This document shows positions 22,905 to 34,966 of a DNA stretch of 64,000 nt, piece after piece. The notes beneath the pieces were generated by a model. That model worked only from the letters and a program-made list of their open reading frames with translations. It was not told the origin of the DNA and ran no database searches. The translations under genes were made by a program, and so were the position numbers. The number at the start of each line of letters is the position of its first letter. Within the stretch, counting starts at the first letter, position 1. Location: positions 5,847,873 to 5,911,872 of the forward strand of contig OY288257.1 in NCBI GenBank assembly GCA_958450325.1, read 5' to 3'. This DNA comes from Agrostemma githago (Eukaryota > Streptophyta > Magnoliopsida > Caryophyllales > Caryophyllaceae).

Positions 22905-23382
22905 TGTTAGAAATAATGCAAAGTGAAATTGTTGATCATTCTTGCATAGTAAGAGCATCTCTCATTAGTAGCATATTAAACCTAATTTATTAGCATGGTT
23001 ATGATTGTCATTATATTTAGAATAATGATAATTCATTTTCCATCATAAAGTGACTTTGGATACCTTTTGAGGTTGGTCTCATATAACACTTATTATATAA
23101 AGTGAGAGTTATGAGAATGATGATATACATGAGAATATACATCAAATGCTTCATCATCCAAATCTCTTTGATAAATTCTGAGTATACCATCGAGTTCAAC
23201 TCCTAATGGTTGAGTACACAACCTTTTAGGAGTGTTGTGTGACCTTGGGGGACGACGCCCATTCCGATTTGTACCGTAGTCGGGGCGATTTCTTTTCTCA
23301 TTCAGTGGCCTTCATACCACGACACAACAACGTGTATTTACTAGTTATATATCGCCCCTATAGTGACTCTATATTTCCAACA
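22905..23382 (+). mobile_element. Copia-like 3' LTR with polypurine tract
   Basis: The 478-bp block begins TGTTAGAAAT and ends ATTTCCAACA, an inverted pair typical of plant copia LTRs. It is preceded by AGTGGGGGAT, a good polypurine tract. No coding region remains to its left and the partner LTR is not in this window, so the element is truncated, perhaps by the Mutator-like insertion. Confidence 0.65.
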
Positions 23383-23505
23383 ATCTTGACTAATAACCTA
23401 GATGGTAACGTGTATATATATTGCTATCATGTATCATTAACATTCAAAGCAATACAATCTCTTATAGGTCCGGTTCATTACCTATGGTAATAGCATTCGG
23501 AGGAG

Positions 23506-23543
23506 TGTTGCTGTTGTTGTTGTTGTTGCCGTTGCTGTTGCCG

Positions 23544-23575
<32 letters not shown>

Positions 23576-23580
23576 GCTAT
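23506..23580. repeat. (TTG)n microsatellite
   Basis: A run of TTG/CTG/CCG trinucleotides, mostly TTG, is present. Reading frames through it are low-complexity artefacts. Confidence 0.9.
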
Positions 23581-23582
23581 TG

Positions 23583-24607
23583 ATGATCGGTAATGACATT
23601 TGATCAAGCTGACGTTCTATCAAGTTTTAAGAATTCCAAACTAGCTAACTTACTAAGTTACGCAATTTTGAAATGAGTAATGAGTAAGAGAATAATGTGA
23701 TGATAGTAGAAGTGATCAGAGGAGGGCGCTGTTTTTATTGATGAACAACGATCATGGATGTCGCTGTTTTTGCTGATGAGGTTGTCAATGTGAACTAAGA
23801 CCAAAGAATATTATGACCAATTCATTTTATTTACATAACAAGAAAGAAAAACCACGTATTATGAAACCTAATTTTATACACACGGCTTAATGTAAATTTC
23901 AACGAGACTGTATACCAGGAAAATGAAGGCCGCCTCGTTCATTTGTAGTAGCATTTTCCCGGTCGTCGTCTTTGTCGTTTCCGACGACGTAATCAACTAG
24001 TAGATGTTGTTCATTACTGCGGCCGCAAGTAGATACCCGACCCGGGTATCTGCTTTCTCGACATGCGTATCCGCAGCTTTCACGACTTTCGCGACCTAAT
24101 TTTAAAATTATCCTTTTACAGATAATATAGAAAAAATCTATTACTATTCCGAATTTCCTAATTTTAAAATTATCAAAACATAGTCAAGAATGGACATACT
24201 ATATATATTTTTATATTGAGTACAATATATTTTTATATTGAGTACAATATATTTTTGTACTAATCTTATTAATTCAATATATTTTGTTTTGGGCTTAATG
24301 TATATTTGTCTAATAGTATAAATTTGATACTCTATTTTCATCAAATACCAAAAATTTTCTCAATTAATGAGATAATTTACACGTTTAAACTATATTTACA
24401 TGTTACATAATATTATTATTTTTTTTTCACATTGGACCTCTCTCATCATTGGGCCCTAGACAATACACTCTTCCATATACTGGACAGGAAAAAAAAAAGA
24501 TGCTGAACAATTTCAGCATCCTTTTGACGCAGCACCTGAAATCAATCGCTTTTGCAACCTATTCATCCCGCACCTCCATTGTGTTTAACCCCCAACAGAT
24601 ATTATTA
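23583..24607. other. Non-coding interval
   Basis: I see no gene. The interval holds AT-rich sequence, a short palindromic GATACCCGACCCGGGTATC at about 24033, and a phrase (CTCTCTCATCATTGGGCCCTA) near 24440 that recurs near 25055. Confidence 0.5.
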
Positions 24608-24812
24608 CTCCCTCCGAGTTTCTAACATTGCCCCATTTTTCTTTTTGAGCTGAGTTCAATCTTTTACCCACTTTCCATTTTAGGCCATAAATGTGTGGTT
24701 CACATTCACCCACCCATTTATCTCTCTTCCTTCTTCTTTTTTTAACCACTTATTTTTCCTTCCTTATTTTCCACCCAAAAAGAAACGGGGCATCATAGGA
24801 ACTCGGAGGGAG
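24608..24812. mobile_element. Stowaway-like MITE, copy B
   Basis: The ends CTCCCTCCGAGTTTCTAAC and, reversed, CTCCCTCCGAGTTCCTATG are flanked by TA. The length is 205 bp and the interior matches copy A at 8941-9145 (for example TTTTTGAGCTG). Confidence 0.8.
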
Positions 24813-24877
24813 TATTATTTTATCAAACACGTTCTTGGCATCGATACATGCAACATCAATTAAAACCTAGAAACACA

Positions 24878-24977
24878 TAACAACAACAACAACAACAACA
24901 ACAACAATAATAATAATAATAATAACGGGTTCTCTAACGTTAGAAAAACCATAATTATAATAATAATAATAATAATT
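24878..24977. repeat. (AAC)n and (AAT)n microsatellites
   Basis: An AAC run passes into an AAT run, followed after about 30 bp by a second AAT run. Confidence 0.9.
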
Positions 24978-25212
24978 GGAGTACACGATCAATTTTGAGA
25001 CGTTGCTAGGATTCAAGTACACGTTGCTAGGATAATAATAATAACATTGGGCCTCTCTCATCATTGGGCCCTAGGCCATCGCCCCTCCAAACTATCCTCA
25101 GAACCGGCCCTGACGACGTCCAGCGCTCGATACCATTGACGTTAGTCAGCCCATTTTCCAAGTCTGCATACAATACAAAACGTAAAACAACATACGTACG
25201 ATTAAATACTGA

Positions 25213-25328
<116 letters not shown>

Positions 25329-25402
25329 CATGTCGATCAACTTAATTAGCTTACTTACGTACAAATTTAATTAATAAAAGTATAGATGAGATGAGATGAG
25401 AT

Positions 25403-26122
25403 TAGAGCTGATCAAACGACCTAAGCCCTAAAACCCGGCCCGGTCCGGCCCGCATTTTCACCGGGCTTGGGCTAAATTTTTGGCCCTAACAAAGCCCGAA
25501 GCCCGCTGTACAGAATCGGCTGGGCTTGGGCCTAACGTATAGCCCGCTTTATGGCCCGGCCCGGCCCGATTTGTCAATAACTTGATATGTAGCAGAAAGA
25601 TTGACTATCAAAAGTCCCAAATTCTAATTGATATATGAGTGCTGTGATATTTTTTTATATCTTTTTTAATATCTTTTTATAATCTCAAATTCCCAATGAG
25701 TAGTAACTAAATAATGTACTATGGAGTACTATGCATTGGTTTTTTTTTTTTTTTTTTTTTTTTAATTCTTTTAAGACTAATATGTTTATTTGTTCGTTTT
25801 ATTGCTTCTTAGTTCACTTTATTTAAATTTTGTACTTTGATCCTCTTAAATAAACACTAAAAGGGCCCCTAATTAACTTTATTTTAGTCCACTTGTTTCG
25901 ATTTCGAAATTTCGTTATTTCAGTAAAGTAACGAGTCTATGGGCCAAAAAGCCCGATATGGCCCATGGGCCCTTAAAGGCCCGCTTGGGCCGGGTATGGG
26001 CTTCGAAAATAGGCCCTGTATCTAGGGCCGACCCGGCCCAGTCCTTCGAGTCTTCGACGTGTGCTTTTTTTAAGGTTTGGCCCGGCCCTGGCCCTATCAG
26101 GCCCGGCCCATGATCAGGTCTA
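25403..26122. mobile_element. GGCCC-rich non-autonomous hAT element with 8-bp target duplication
   Basis: The termini TAGAGCTGATCA and TGATCAGGTCTA are inverted repeats, and GATGAGAT flanks the 720-bp element on both sides (25395-25402 and 26123-26130), the 8-bp duplication expected for hAT. Both ends carry repeated GGCCC/GGGCC/CGGCCCGG words (25430-25575 and 25940-26120) around an AT-rich centre with a poly-T run. There is no transposase frame. Confidence 0.85.
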
Positions 26123-27529
26123 GATGAGATGAGATGTTCATACAAATCTGCAATATACGATTTTATCATAAATGAGTGTAGTTTATGATTATCAGCCCAT
26201 CAATAATAAAGTTTTGGCCCATATATGTTAAATGTGTTATGCATTACAAAATCTACTATTATTAACCTTTTATTTGTTTATTTCGACCCTAAATAATTAT
26301 ATTAGGTCACTTCAAATCATTTCGATCAACTTCTTTTGCCACAGTAAGACAAATGTTACCACAGTAACCGCTTTTAATTTTGAGTCAAATTCTTTTGATG
26401 ATCCACTGTGGCACTGTCTTACTGTGGCTGTGGGTGACATACAGTACAGGGCAGATTGGGAAGAGGAGGTAATTAATTAAGTTTATCTGATTTTTTTTCA
26501 AATCGAGTGCAATAATCACAGCGATAAATGAAGATGGTTTTCTTACGAGGTTTGAAAATCGTGTTTTGGTAGGTAGAGAAGGCTGCAACGCGTAAATACA
26601 TGGGACGCGAAGAAAGTCCCTCTTCTTGAGTAACTGTGACAGATTGATGGTCGACTGATGTCAAACATTAGCATTGCAGAATATTTGATGCAGGAAGCTG
26701 CAACTCGGCATAGCATTCTGCGCTGTTTTTCTGAAGAAAATCGATTCTTGTATCAAAAAGGCATTAAATTGTCGGTTTCACAGCAAGAAACTGTCATATT
26801 ATTTCATTCCATTTTTCGGAATAATTGTCTGAGATTGCATCTCAGTTTTCAGTCTATAGAAACTATAAACAGCAGAATGCAGTAACAAACCGGAGTTTTT
26901 ACCTTTGATTGTGAACTGTCTGAAAATCAGAGTGATTTCTGCCGATGCTCTTGAATCCCTTCAGGCCTGAAGAGACAGCCGACAGTTAAAATATTAGTTA
27001 CGTCCCAGGTACAAAAAACGAGAAAAGTACTGTAGTTATCAAATACCTGACGGAATGTCGAGAGACAGAATCCTCAGCGTCACTGCTAGACTGAATGGCA
27101 TGCAGGTTTTCAGCTGAATGTGAAGAAACGACACTGCCCTTGGCTCGGAAAAATCTGGTGAATGTACTGCTGCTGCTGGCAGTGCTCACCTGTTTAAACT
27201 CATCTGTTAGTGCAAATTTCGATTCCGACATTAAAATCATTATTGACATAACGATGCAGGAGGAACGTACTTGTTAGACTAGCTTCACGACTAACAAGTT
27301 TCGTGAATGTAACGACAGATGGAAAACCTGCAAAACAAAAACGACATTACAGTTTTTATTTACGATATGATGATGTTTTAAAGATCTAATTTGAATGTGA
27401 AACTAGAGTGGAAGAGTGTAATTCGGATTTTACCAAATCTGTCTCGACTCTGAGTCCGGTCTTCAGTGATGAAACTCGAAAACTGTAAAATGTTATGTTA
27501 TGTTATGTTCAGTTAGAGAACACATTAAC

Positions 27530-28565
27530 TCAAACTCGGGTTTTCAATTTGGGTGTCAGACGAACATACCAGGGAGCAGAAGACAGAGATGCAACAACAC
27601 TGAACTTGAAAGTAGACTTAGAACTTGGTGTCTGCGCTTTAATCTCAATAATAATCCCGCTGTTTCGCCCCAACAACATCTCGGGAAGCTTCAACTTATC
27701 ACAATTAATTCCAAACTTCAACTCCACTGTACAGTACATGCTCTCAAGTTCCGGCAACTGAACCAGTGTTACTGTCATCAATTCAGGATGAACACGAGTT
27801 ACCTTCCTCGTCTGGCTGTATAATCCCTAACATCTTCTTACACCGTTTAACTGATATCTTCTTCAGATCGACTTCTCAGGTTTCCTAGCATCTCTGCTGT
27901 GAAGTCTGAAACCTCGACGACTGTCAAATCCCGAATGCAGCCCTCAATCTTCAGTGATGTAACTTTCTGACTGTATTGCATTAAATGCAGTACTGATGTT
28001 TTTTCAGGAAGTCTGATGTTGTAATCCCCGATTACTGCTATACTGTTACCAGCAGTAGCATCCTTAGCATCGATAGACCGCCGACACAGAATTTAAACTG
28101 TTTCGGAACAGACGTCCGCTTCTCTGTTACCTTGGTTACATAACTGTTGAAGACTTTAGCATTCAGGAAAGTCAGATGAAGAACAGCTAGTTTTTTCAGC
28201 TGTACTAACTCTTCGACACGTACAGGCGCCAGGCCATTGCGGAATTATCTGTTTCGACCCCCACACGTAACCTCCGCCTCGAGCAGTTATCAGTAGCAAT
28301 TCTTCAACTTCTATTAGCCTGTGTTTATCACATTCGCAGGAAAAATGTCGACCATGGTTTGAGACCGGTCTAACCGTCTCAAACTGGTCAGGTTTCCGAC
28401 CCCTTCAGGGACCTGCTCTAATGGTGTCCCAGAAACATCGAGAGTTAGTAATTAATTTCCTGAGATTCGACAAAGACGGGATGCTTTTCAGGTGCGGACA
28501 GTCGCGCAGGTTTTTCAACCCTGACATACAGTGATTTCGGAAGGGTTTTTAGACCGAGTATCTTT
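27530..28565 (-). pseudogene. Decayed leucine-rich-repeat fragment of an NB-LRR (CNL-like) resistance gene
   Basis: The minus strand carries recognisable LRR text in several frames: SGLKNLRDCPHLKSIPSLSN near 28450-28530, then LDVSGTPLEQVPEGVGNLTS near 28380-28440 one frame over, and VTLVQLPELESMYC near 27740-27780. The phrases 'L.L..T...E.PEG...L..L' and 'L.LPELESM' are typical of plant coiled-coil NB-LRR C-terminal repeats. No P-loop, NB-ARC or full frame is seen; stops and shifts are frequent. The upstream end is close to a MITE at 28608. This is a broken remnant; homologous sequence may extend down to about 26.6 kb. Confidence 0.55.
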
Positions 28566-28607
28566 GAAAAGAAGTTCTCGGCCGGGTTGAATCGAGATAT
28601 ATATATA

Positions 28608-28809
28608 CTCCCTCCGTTTCTATGATTTCTTCCACCTTAAAAGTGGCACATTTCTTAAGAAAAACAATAAAATAAGTAAAAGTAGAGAGGGAGTAAAGTA
28701 AGTGGGCCACTTAGGTAAGAGAGAAGTGTGATAGAAAAAAGGAAAGTGGAAGAAATCAAAGAAATGGTTGAAAAAAGAAATGTGGAAGATATCAAAGAAA
28801 CAGAGGGAA
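28608..28809. mobile_element. Stowaway-like MITE
   Basis: The ends CTCCCTCCGTTTCTATGATT and, reversed, TTCCCTCTGTTTCTTTGATA are inverted repeats flanked by TA. The element is 202 bp and belongs to a different subfamily from the 205-bp copies. Confidence 0.75.
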
Positions 28810-28811
28810 TA

Positions 28812-29684
28812 TAATAGATTTGAATGCCATGAGTGCTCCGTATCGATAAATTTTCTAAGAATTTTCGCCTAAATCAATCCTGGTGTCATCATTTATTCTC
28901 AATTTATTCATAGGTTCTATTTTTTGGGTTCTAGAGTTTTCATGTATTTTATATTCTCTCTGTTTTTTTTATGTAAAAATGATGGGTTATTGTAATCATG
29001 AAGTCAATTCAATATTGGATAATGGAGAAGATCATAACCGCCAATTAATTTCATCATCATAATAAATTTTGGATATTATTGAAACATTTTTTTAAGACCG
29101 TTTATTATTGATATTCTGAACCGTGTATCTGAACTCGACACGAGAGGAAAAAGTATTATGAACATGAGTCTTTCGTATCGAGAAATTTTGTAAGACTTTT
29201 GGTTAACTATTGTACGAAATCGTTCAACTATATTTGACGATTATTTGGATCGTATGTATTTTTTCAGTGTTCGGTGTAAAGAATGAGGTGTCGACTTTAT
29301 TGAAAAAAAATGAGCGCACCAAGAGTTATCATTTATTGTAGATTATTTATGTTGTTTTGGTATAATTTGGTTTGGTAAAATATACTTCCTACATGATACG
29401 AAAGGTTGAGCTAAAATTCATGGATGACTATAACATAAATGTTATTCAATGTTGAACAAACGAACAATTAGAAACCGACAGAATTTATTTTATCGACATA
29501 AATTATTTCGATTGTATTCCTAGTTTTTATTTGTGGGCTACGAATACTCTGTCATCATCCATTGTTACGATACAATTGATAGGTTTAGTTTTTGTAGCTT
29601 ACACATGAGTTCGCTTTAATTTGTACTATACAATTTAGTTAACCTCTAATTTATCCGTATTTTTCTAAACTATGTATCCTAAGA
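28812..29684. other. AT-rich non-coding interval
   Basis: No gene, terminal repeat or array was recognised. Confidence 0.5.
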
Positions 29685-29689
29685 TGTTC

Positions 29690-29960
29690 AATTGTATGTT
29701 TTATTTTTGAGCACTCCAAAAGTCGTAATTTATTTCAACCTCTTTCTGTGGGTAATTAATTTTCGTAACATATGGTATCCAAAGATCAATATTGTATTAT
29801 ATAAACTTAATGTATGATTATGCGGATAATTAATTTTCTTAAAACATGGTATCGAAAAAATAATACTGTTTAAACTTAATGTATGATTGTAAACATAAAG
29901 TCTATTAATGTGGGGTAAACGAAAAGGTAGAAACCGCCTGTTTTAATTCTATTGACATCA
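29690..29960. repeat. Dispersed AT-rich repeat, copy 2
   Basis: This matches 10377-10650 in the same orientation. It ends in the phrase GGTAAACGAAAAGG, variants of which recur at about 30152, 33567 and 33892. Confidence 0.75.
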
Positions 29961-30899
29961 AATGTTTTGATTGTGGATAAATTTATTTTCTTAATGTATG
30001 ATTGTAGACAAAAGTTATTGACAAAACAATTATTAATTTTATTAATAAACCAATTAATAATATGTTATTTAATAATAAAGGCAAATGAAAAGTTTTTGAT
30101 GAAATAATGAATTATTTAATTAATAAATTTTTTAACAGTTAATTAAATAAATAAGGGTAACCGAAAAGGTTTGGATCGAATGCTCTTATAATTAACTCCA
30201 AATTTAATAAATAGAATACTTAAGAGCACATATAATAATACAACAAATTATTTAATAAAAGTAAATTGGGTTTGTTATTCGTGACACATTCACACATATA
30301 CGTTTATAACGTGGTATATAGAGCCAAAAAAATGCGACCTTGAACAGTGATAGACGTACATACATGCAAATTTCACGAGACACTTTAAAGTCGAGATGAT
30401 ATTGCTAATCTCAGAAGTTGATGATGGTTGTCAACAATGATGTGCTTAAAGTTGTAATTATAGGAGACAATAGTTACCTAGGAGAAATGAATCATCTTTG
30501 TTGTAAAGTATTTGTCATTCCTTATCAATGAATATTAAGTTTGTATTGATTGTTATAACAAATCAATATATATATATAAAGGAGGAAGTTTTCGAGCGAT
30601 ATGATTGGTCCGTTGAAAAAAAGCTCAATTTAGGTAAGTATCATTAATAATAATAATAATAAATAAAATAGAGAATCTTTTAATTATTACAATAATACAT
30701 TTAATCTATTATATTAATGTGATGTTTTATAATTTTTCATCTAAAAAACTTTAAATTTCGTTTAACAAAAAGTTATCGTAAATAAAATCATAGAAATGAA
30801 TTAATTAGATTCGTGGTAGAAAATGCTTTCATTAGAGTATAAATTTCATATTATTTGTTTCATATTATTTTCTCGAAAAAAGTGATGAATTTACTACAT

Positions 30900-33480
30900 A
30901 TAAAGATATTAAAGTTATCCCACATCGACAAATTATAATAAGGTGATGAAATTCTATATTATAAATAATAGTAATCACACATCGACAAATTATAAGGAGG
31001 TGATAAAATTCTATATATTATAAATAATACGGAGTAGTAATCACCCGTCCTTAGATTTTCACCAATTTAAGTCATAAAGAAGTCTTAAGATTATAACCTT
31101 AAGATCCCACATTGAAAAATTATGATGGGATTATGAAATTCTATAATATAAATAAGATGAATTATTGATTTTGAATATCGAAACAAAAACTTTTGAGTCT
31201 TAAAAAAATGATTATTCTATATTATAAATAAGAGTAATCCCACATCAACAAAATTATGATAATAGAATTCTATATTATTATAAATAAGACTAATCATTCG
31301 TTATTAAATATCAATAAAAAAAAAATTGAGTCTTAGAAAATATCTTAATAAGAGTACAAGCTGAAGTAACAAGGTAATGAAACTCTATCTATATTATAAA
31401 ATAATCATTCCTCCAAATTATGATGAAGTGATGGAATTCTATATTGTAAATAAGTGTAATTTTTCGTCCTTAAGTATGACTAATCAATATTAGATATCTT
31501 CAAAAACTCAATTAAGTGTTAAAACCTCTTAAGACTATAAACTCAAGTAATGACGAAGTACCAGAGTTCTTAAGACTATCTAAATTTAAATCAAAATTAT
31601 TCATTCTATATCAAAAAATTATGAGCTGATGGAATTTGATATAAAAAAATTAGACTTACATTTGAGATTATAAACTTAGGTAAGATTATCTTACATAAAA
31701 AAATTATAATAAGGTGATCGAATTTTATTATATAAATACGAGTAATAGCTTATTCTTAAGTCGTTAGATATAAAAAAAAACTCGTTTATTATTATAATTA
31801 TCCTAACGTTGTCTCACATCGAAAAATTATGATGAACTGATGAAATTCTATATATTATAAATAATAATCATTTGTCCTTTGATATCAGCTAAAAAAATTT
31901 GAGTCTTAAAAATATTCTTAGAACCATAAGTTGATGGAAAGGAGAAATCATTTGTGTTTAGATATTAACCAAAAATGAGTTCTAAAAAGAGTTTTTAAGA
32001 CTATAAACCTAAGTAGAATTATCACATATCGAAAAACTATGATGAGGTGATGAAATTCTATATCACAAATAAGAGACATCATTCATTTTTAGATATTAAC
32101 AAAAAAAATTGTCTTATAAAAAGCAACTATAAATTAAAGTAAAATTACACCACATCGAGAAATTATAATAAGGTGATAGAATTCTATTATATAAATACGG
32201 AGTAAAAGCAATTATTCATCTTTAGATATTAACGAGAAATCTTTTGAGTCCTAAAAGAACTTTTTAAGACTAAAAACTTAAATAAAATTATCGCACATCG
32301 AAGAATTATGGTAAGGTGATGAAATTCTACATCAAGAGAAATTATTCGGTTTGAGATATTAATCAAAAATCTTTTGAATTTTATAATATTCCTCTTAAGG
32401 GTACAAATTGAAGTAAAAATTGTCCCACATCGAAATATTACAAAAAAGTGATGAAATTTTATTACATAAATAAAGTAACCATCGTCTTTAGATATCAAAT
32501 AGAAAATTTTTGAGTCCTAAAAAGAGTTCTTAAAACTATGACGATATCAAGCAGAAATCTTTTGAGTCCTAAAAAGAGTTCGTAAAACTATAAATTTAAG
32601 TGGAATTATCACACATCGAAAAATTACGATAAGATATCATAAATAAGAGAAATCATTCATTTTAGATAATCATTTGTCCAAAAGTATATTCCGTAATAAG
32701 GTGATCGAATTATATTATATAAATAAGAGTAATTGTTTGTCCTTAATAACTTACATGAAAAACAAAATCTTTTGGATCTTAAAAAAAATATTAAGACCAT
32801 AAACTTAATTAAGTAAATATATTTCACACTTTCGAGTCTTAAAAAAACTTTTAATTAAGACTATAAACTTGAGTAAAATTTCTCACATCAATTTTTTTTT
32901 ACAAAGTCATGAATTTCATAGATATAAACCAAATATCTTTTGAATTTTAGAAAAGCTCTTAGGGCTATAATAAACTTTAAAAATTTATTTTTTGAGTCTT
33001 AAACAAACTCTTAAGACTATAAACGTGTGTGAAATTCTACATCATCAATAATAGAAATTATTCGTTTTTAGATATTAATAAAAAAATCTTTTGAGTCTTA
33101 TAATAACTCTAAAGGCTATAGATTGAATTAAAACTATCCCACATCGAAAAATTGCATGAAGGTGATGAAATTCTATTATATAAATAAAAATAATCATCGT
33201 CTGTAAGTATTAATCAAATATCTTTTGACTTTTTGAGTCCTAAAAATAGTTCTTAAAATCATAAATATAAGTAGAATTATCACATCGAAAAATTATGATG
33301 AGCTAACTTAGAAAAATCTTTTAATTATGATGAGCTGACTTAGAAAAATCTTTTGAGTCTTATAACAACTCTTAAAGCTATAAATTAAAGTAAATTTTAC
33401 CACATCAAGAAAATTTAATAATACGATGAAATTATATTATATAAATAAAAGTTTGTCAACCAATAATTTCACAAATTTAT
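30900..33480 (+). repeat. Degenerate ~140-bp tandem repeat filling the Helitron
   Basis: A consensus unit reads roughly CACATCGAAAAATTATGATG, then AGGTGATGAAATTCTATATT, then 'ataaataagagtaatcatt', 'agatattaaccaaaa', TCTTTTGAGTCTTAAAAA and 'ctcttaagactataaac'. Anchors of the CACATCGAAAAATTAT type appear near 30921, 30970, 31107, 31815, 32020, 32150, 32290, 32427, 32610, 33137 and 33283, with weaker copies between. Period is about 130-150 bp, with roughly 15-18 diverged copies. Confidence 0.8.
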
Positions 33481-33524
33481 GCAATCCCCTAACCTGGTAT
33501 TATTATCATTTTCATTAAAAATAG

Positions 33525-33543
33525 GCCCGTGCATCGCACGGGC
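33525..33543 (+). other. Helitron 3' terminal hairpin
   Basis: GCCCGTGC / ATC / GCACGGGC forms a perfect GC-rich stem-loop in AT-rich surroundings, 7 bp before the terminal CTAG. Confidence 0.85.
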
Positions 33544-33554
33544 TTTCCAACTAG

Positions 33555-34150
33555 TAATAAAATAAGGGCGAACGAAAAGGTTTCGATCAATTAATAATAA
33601 AATTAATATGGGATCTAGTAAAAGCATAAATTAATACCACATACTAATAACATAACAAATTAGTCTTTACGGAGTATTAGATATAAGTTGTAGAAAAATC
33701 TGTGATTAAAAAAATTTAAGCGAGAATAAATGTATTACGGAGTAATAAAATGAATCATATTTGTTGAGAAGTCAAAAAAACAAAGGTAAGAAATGGATTA
33801 ACTTAAACGCAACGAAATTTGAAATCTTCCATTCTTTACGAATGAATATTAATTTTCTATTTGATTATTATAACAATTAATTAATTAAATAAGGGTAACC
33901 GAAAAGGTTTGGATCAAGTGCTCATATAATTAATTCCAAATTTAGAATACTTAACATCACATATAATAATAAAAAATTCGGTATTATATTATTAAAAATA
34001 TTTGGTACTATATTATTGCAAATTATTCAGTACTATATTATTTCAAATTATTAAAAATTCAGTACTATATATAACCAATTACCAAGGCCAACCGAGAAGT
34101 ATGCAACGCTCACTAATGTGATTATCTGTAAGTTTAATAATAAAGCGAAA
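33555..34150. other. AT-rich repeat-derived interval
   Basis: No gene is seen. It carries copies of the GGGTAACCGAAAAGG phrase (33567, 33892) and a short repeated TTCAGTACTATATTATT-like word near 34000-34070. Confidence 0.5.
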
Positions 34151-34156
34151 ACTTTA

Positions 34157-34966
34157 TAACATATCTATAATTATGAAAAAACAATAGATATATATAAGCA
34201 ACAAAACAAAATGCAATAAGAATAAATTAGAGCCGAATGCAAGAAATTGTAAACCACACAAACAGTTGTAACTTCTTTTTAATCATATCATATTTTATAA
34301 ATTTCTTCAAGTTTGAATATAAAAAGTACACTATTATGAACACAAAATTCATGATATTTAAAGTTAACTTGAAATATATTTATATAAATAATCAATTAAA
34401 ATAAAATTATTATACCTGAAAAATGAGAAATTCCAGACTTGATTATTGGCTTCGCATAATCACTAAACAAAAACAAATGCAAAAAGATTAAATTAGCACT
34501 AAAATTAGAATCAACGATGAGAAATTATACAACTGAAGTGAATATTTTAAAAATAGAACGGAAACATATCTATAATTATGAAAAAAACAATACATATATA
34601 AGCAACAAAACAAAATGCAATAAGAATAAATTAGAGCCGAATGCAAGAAATTGAAAAACAAAAACAGTTCTAACTTCTTCTTAATCATATTTTGTAAATT
34701 TATTCAAGCTTGAATATAAATAAAAATACACTCTTATGAACACAAAATCCATGATATTTAAAGTTAACTTGAAATATATCTATATAAACAATCAATTAAA
34801 ATAAAATTATTATACCTGAAAAGTGAGAAATTTCATACTTGATTATTGGCTTCGCATAAGTTCACTAAACAAAAACAAATGCAAAAAGATAAAATTAGCA
34901 CTAAAATTAGAATCAGCGATGAGCAATTATACAACTGAAGAGAATATTTTAAAAATAGAACGGGAA
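34157..34966. repeat. Tandem duplication, period about 405 bp, two copies
   Basis: ACATATCTATAATTATGAAA recurs at about 34159 and 34564, and the following 400 bp repeat in the same order, including ATGCAATAAGAATAAATTAG, GATTATTGGCTTCGCATAA and ATTAGAATCA(A/G)CGATGAG. There is no long reading frame. Confidence 0.85.

Larger units (their letters stand above)
30563..33554 (+). mobile_element. Non-autonomous Helitron, about 3.0 kb
   Basis: The 5' end is TCAATATATATATATAAAGG and the 3' end is a perfect 8-bp stem hairpin (33525-33532 with 33536-33543, loop ATC) followed 7 bp later by CTAG. The element sits between A and T. These are the diagnostic Helitron features: 5' TC, 3' hairpin plus CTRR, AT insertion site and no target duplication. 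There is no Rep/helicase frame. Flanking repeat text (GGGTAACCGAAAAGG) is similar on both sides (30152 and 33892), consistent with insertion into a repeat region. Confidence 0.75.

Noticed and set aside
30900..33480. Regularly spaced repeats that could suggest a CRISPR-like array
   Set aside because: Units are contiguous, diverged tandem repeats without unique spacers, inside a Helitron in a plant genome.
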